From Spirochaetaceae bacterium (GTDB lineage: Bacteria > Spirochaetota > Spirochaetia > Treponematales > Breznakiellaceae), in the NCBI GenBank assembly GCA_031280455.1, contig JAITGR010000092.1:1-5945 (forward strand): DNA of 5,945 bases. The letters run 5' to 3'. Made by a program: the position numbers and the translations under genes. Positions 5,522-5,945 of the stretch are shown here, in pieces. The notes beneath the pieces are model-generated. The model was not told the origin of the DNA. It was given only the letters and a program-made list of their open reading frames with translations, and ran no database searches. Every line of letters starts with the position of its first letter. Position 1 is the stretch's first letter.

Positions 5522-5945
5522 GTGATTAAAGCCGCGTTTCCCGGGTCGTTCGACCCGCCAACCTTGGGACATCTTGATATTGTTGAACGCGCGAGCGCGC
5601 TGTTCGACGAGCTGGTGCTGTTTGTCGCCGACAATCATGGAAAGCACTGTTTGTTTTCTCCCGAAGAGCGCGTGCGCCTGCTGTCGGCGCTGGCCGCCGG
5701 ACTGCCTAACGTGCAGGTGCGGCGCTGCAGTACGCTGGTTACCGATGCCATGCGCGCCGAAGGCATTGGCGTCCTGGTGCGCGGGATACGCGGCGAGCGG
5801 GATTTTTCTTTTGAGTTTGACATGGCACGCTGGAACCGGCTGCTCGCGCCGGAGATCGAAACAGTCGTGTTATTTCCCCGCGCCCCGTTTGAAATCGTCA
5901 GTTCGTCCGCCGTGCGCGAGCTATTGTCTTTCGGCAAAGACGTGT
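5522..5945 (+). CDS. coaD: Phosphopantetheine adenylyltransferase (3' end outside the window)
   Basis: The first 141 codons of CoaD are present. The family is usually about 160 residues, so roughly the last 20 are missing. The enzyme joins ATP and 4'-phosphopantetheine to make dephospho-CoA, the penultimate step of coenzyme A synthesis, in the cytoplasm. Diagnostic are FPGSFDPPTLGHLDI (6-20) with the nucleotidyltransferase TxGH histidine at 17, LVRGIRGERDFSFEFDMA (85-102) containing the VRGIR segment, LLAPEIETVVLFP (107-119) and VSSSAVREL (126-134), equivalent to the ISSS motif. The start is a GTG directly before the conserved IKAAFPGSFDP, and no ATG fits. It follows the exported-protein gene by 17 bases on the same strand, so co-transcription is likely, though the two products have no evident shared function. 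Confidence 0.95.
   Translation, partial: MIKAAFPGSFDPPTLGHLDIVERASALFDELVLFVADNHGKHCLFSPEERVRLLSALAAGLPNVQVRRCSTLVTDAMRAEGIGVLVRGIRGERDFSFEFDMARWNRLLAPEIETVVLFPRAPFEIVSSSAVRELLSFGKDV

Overview
The window carries six protein genes, two cut by its edges, plus a compact block of palindromic repeats. Most of it is GC-rich, by eye near 60%, while the leftmost gene is clearly lower. The gene set is a fused ThrA, a short QueG-like iron-sulfur protein, MobA, an exported barrel-like protein and CoaD. Together with AT-rich -10 boxes placed directly against start codons, it suggests a Gram-negative bacterium, perhaps a Treponema-like spirochaete. The taxonomic guess is weak, because no marker gene is present.

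Left part (1-2927): the C-terminal half of a Fic-family protein (+) converges, with 19 bases between stop codons, on a complete bifunctional aspartokinase/homoserine dehydrogenase, thrA (-). ThrA catalyses the first and third steps from aspartate to threonine and methionine. No other threonine gene is adjacent.

Middle part (2928-4132): a divergent gap of 83 bases holds a probable thrA promoter. It separates thrA from a compact, divergent QueG-like double [4Fe-4S] protein (+) that carries an in-frame 15-bp triplication. Between this gene and the convergent mobA lie 198 bases filled mainly by repeats: a hairpin with a 14-position stem, and a 119-bp palindromic element with 14-bp inverted ends and internal 'CCACGGAA'-type units.

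Right part (4133-5945): mobA (-) makes the guanine dinucleotide form of molybdenum cofactor. It is divergent from a predicted exported, outer-membrane-barrel-like protein (+), which is followed 17 bases later by coaD (+, cut by the window end), a coenzyme A pathway enzyme. The 46-bp mobA/exported-protein gap holds a near-duplicate of a -10 box plus start-codon module.

The most interesting points are three genes whose -10-like hexamer ends 6 or 7 bases before the start codon (suggesting leaderless mRNAs), the two related palindromic elements, and the unusual cysteine spacing and altered catalytic region of the QueG-like protein. I see no complete undescribed defence or mobile system. The genes are unrelated housekeeping or envelope genes.
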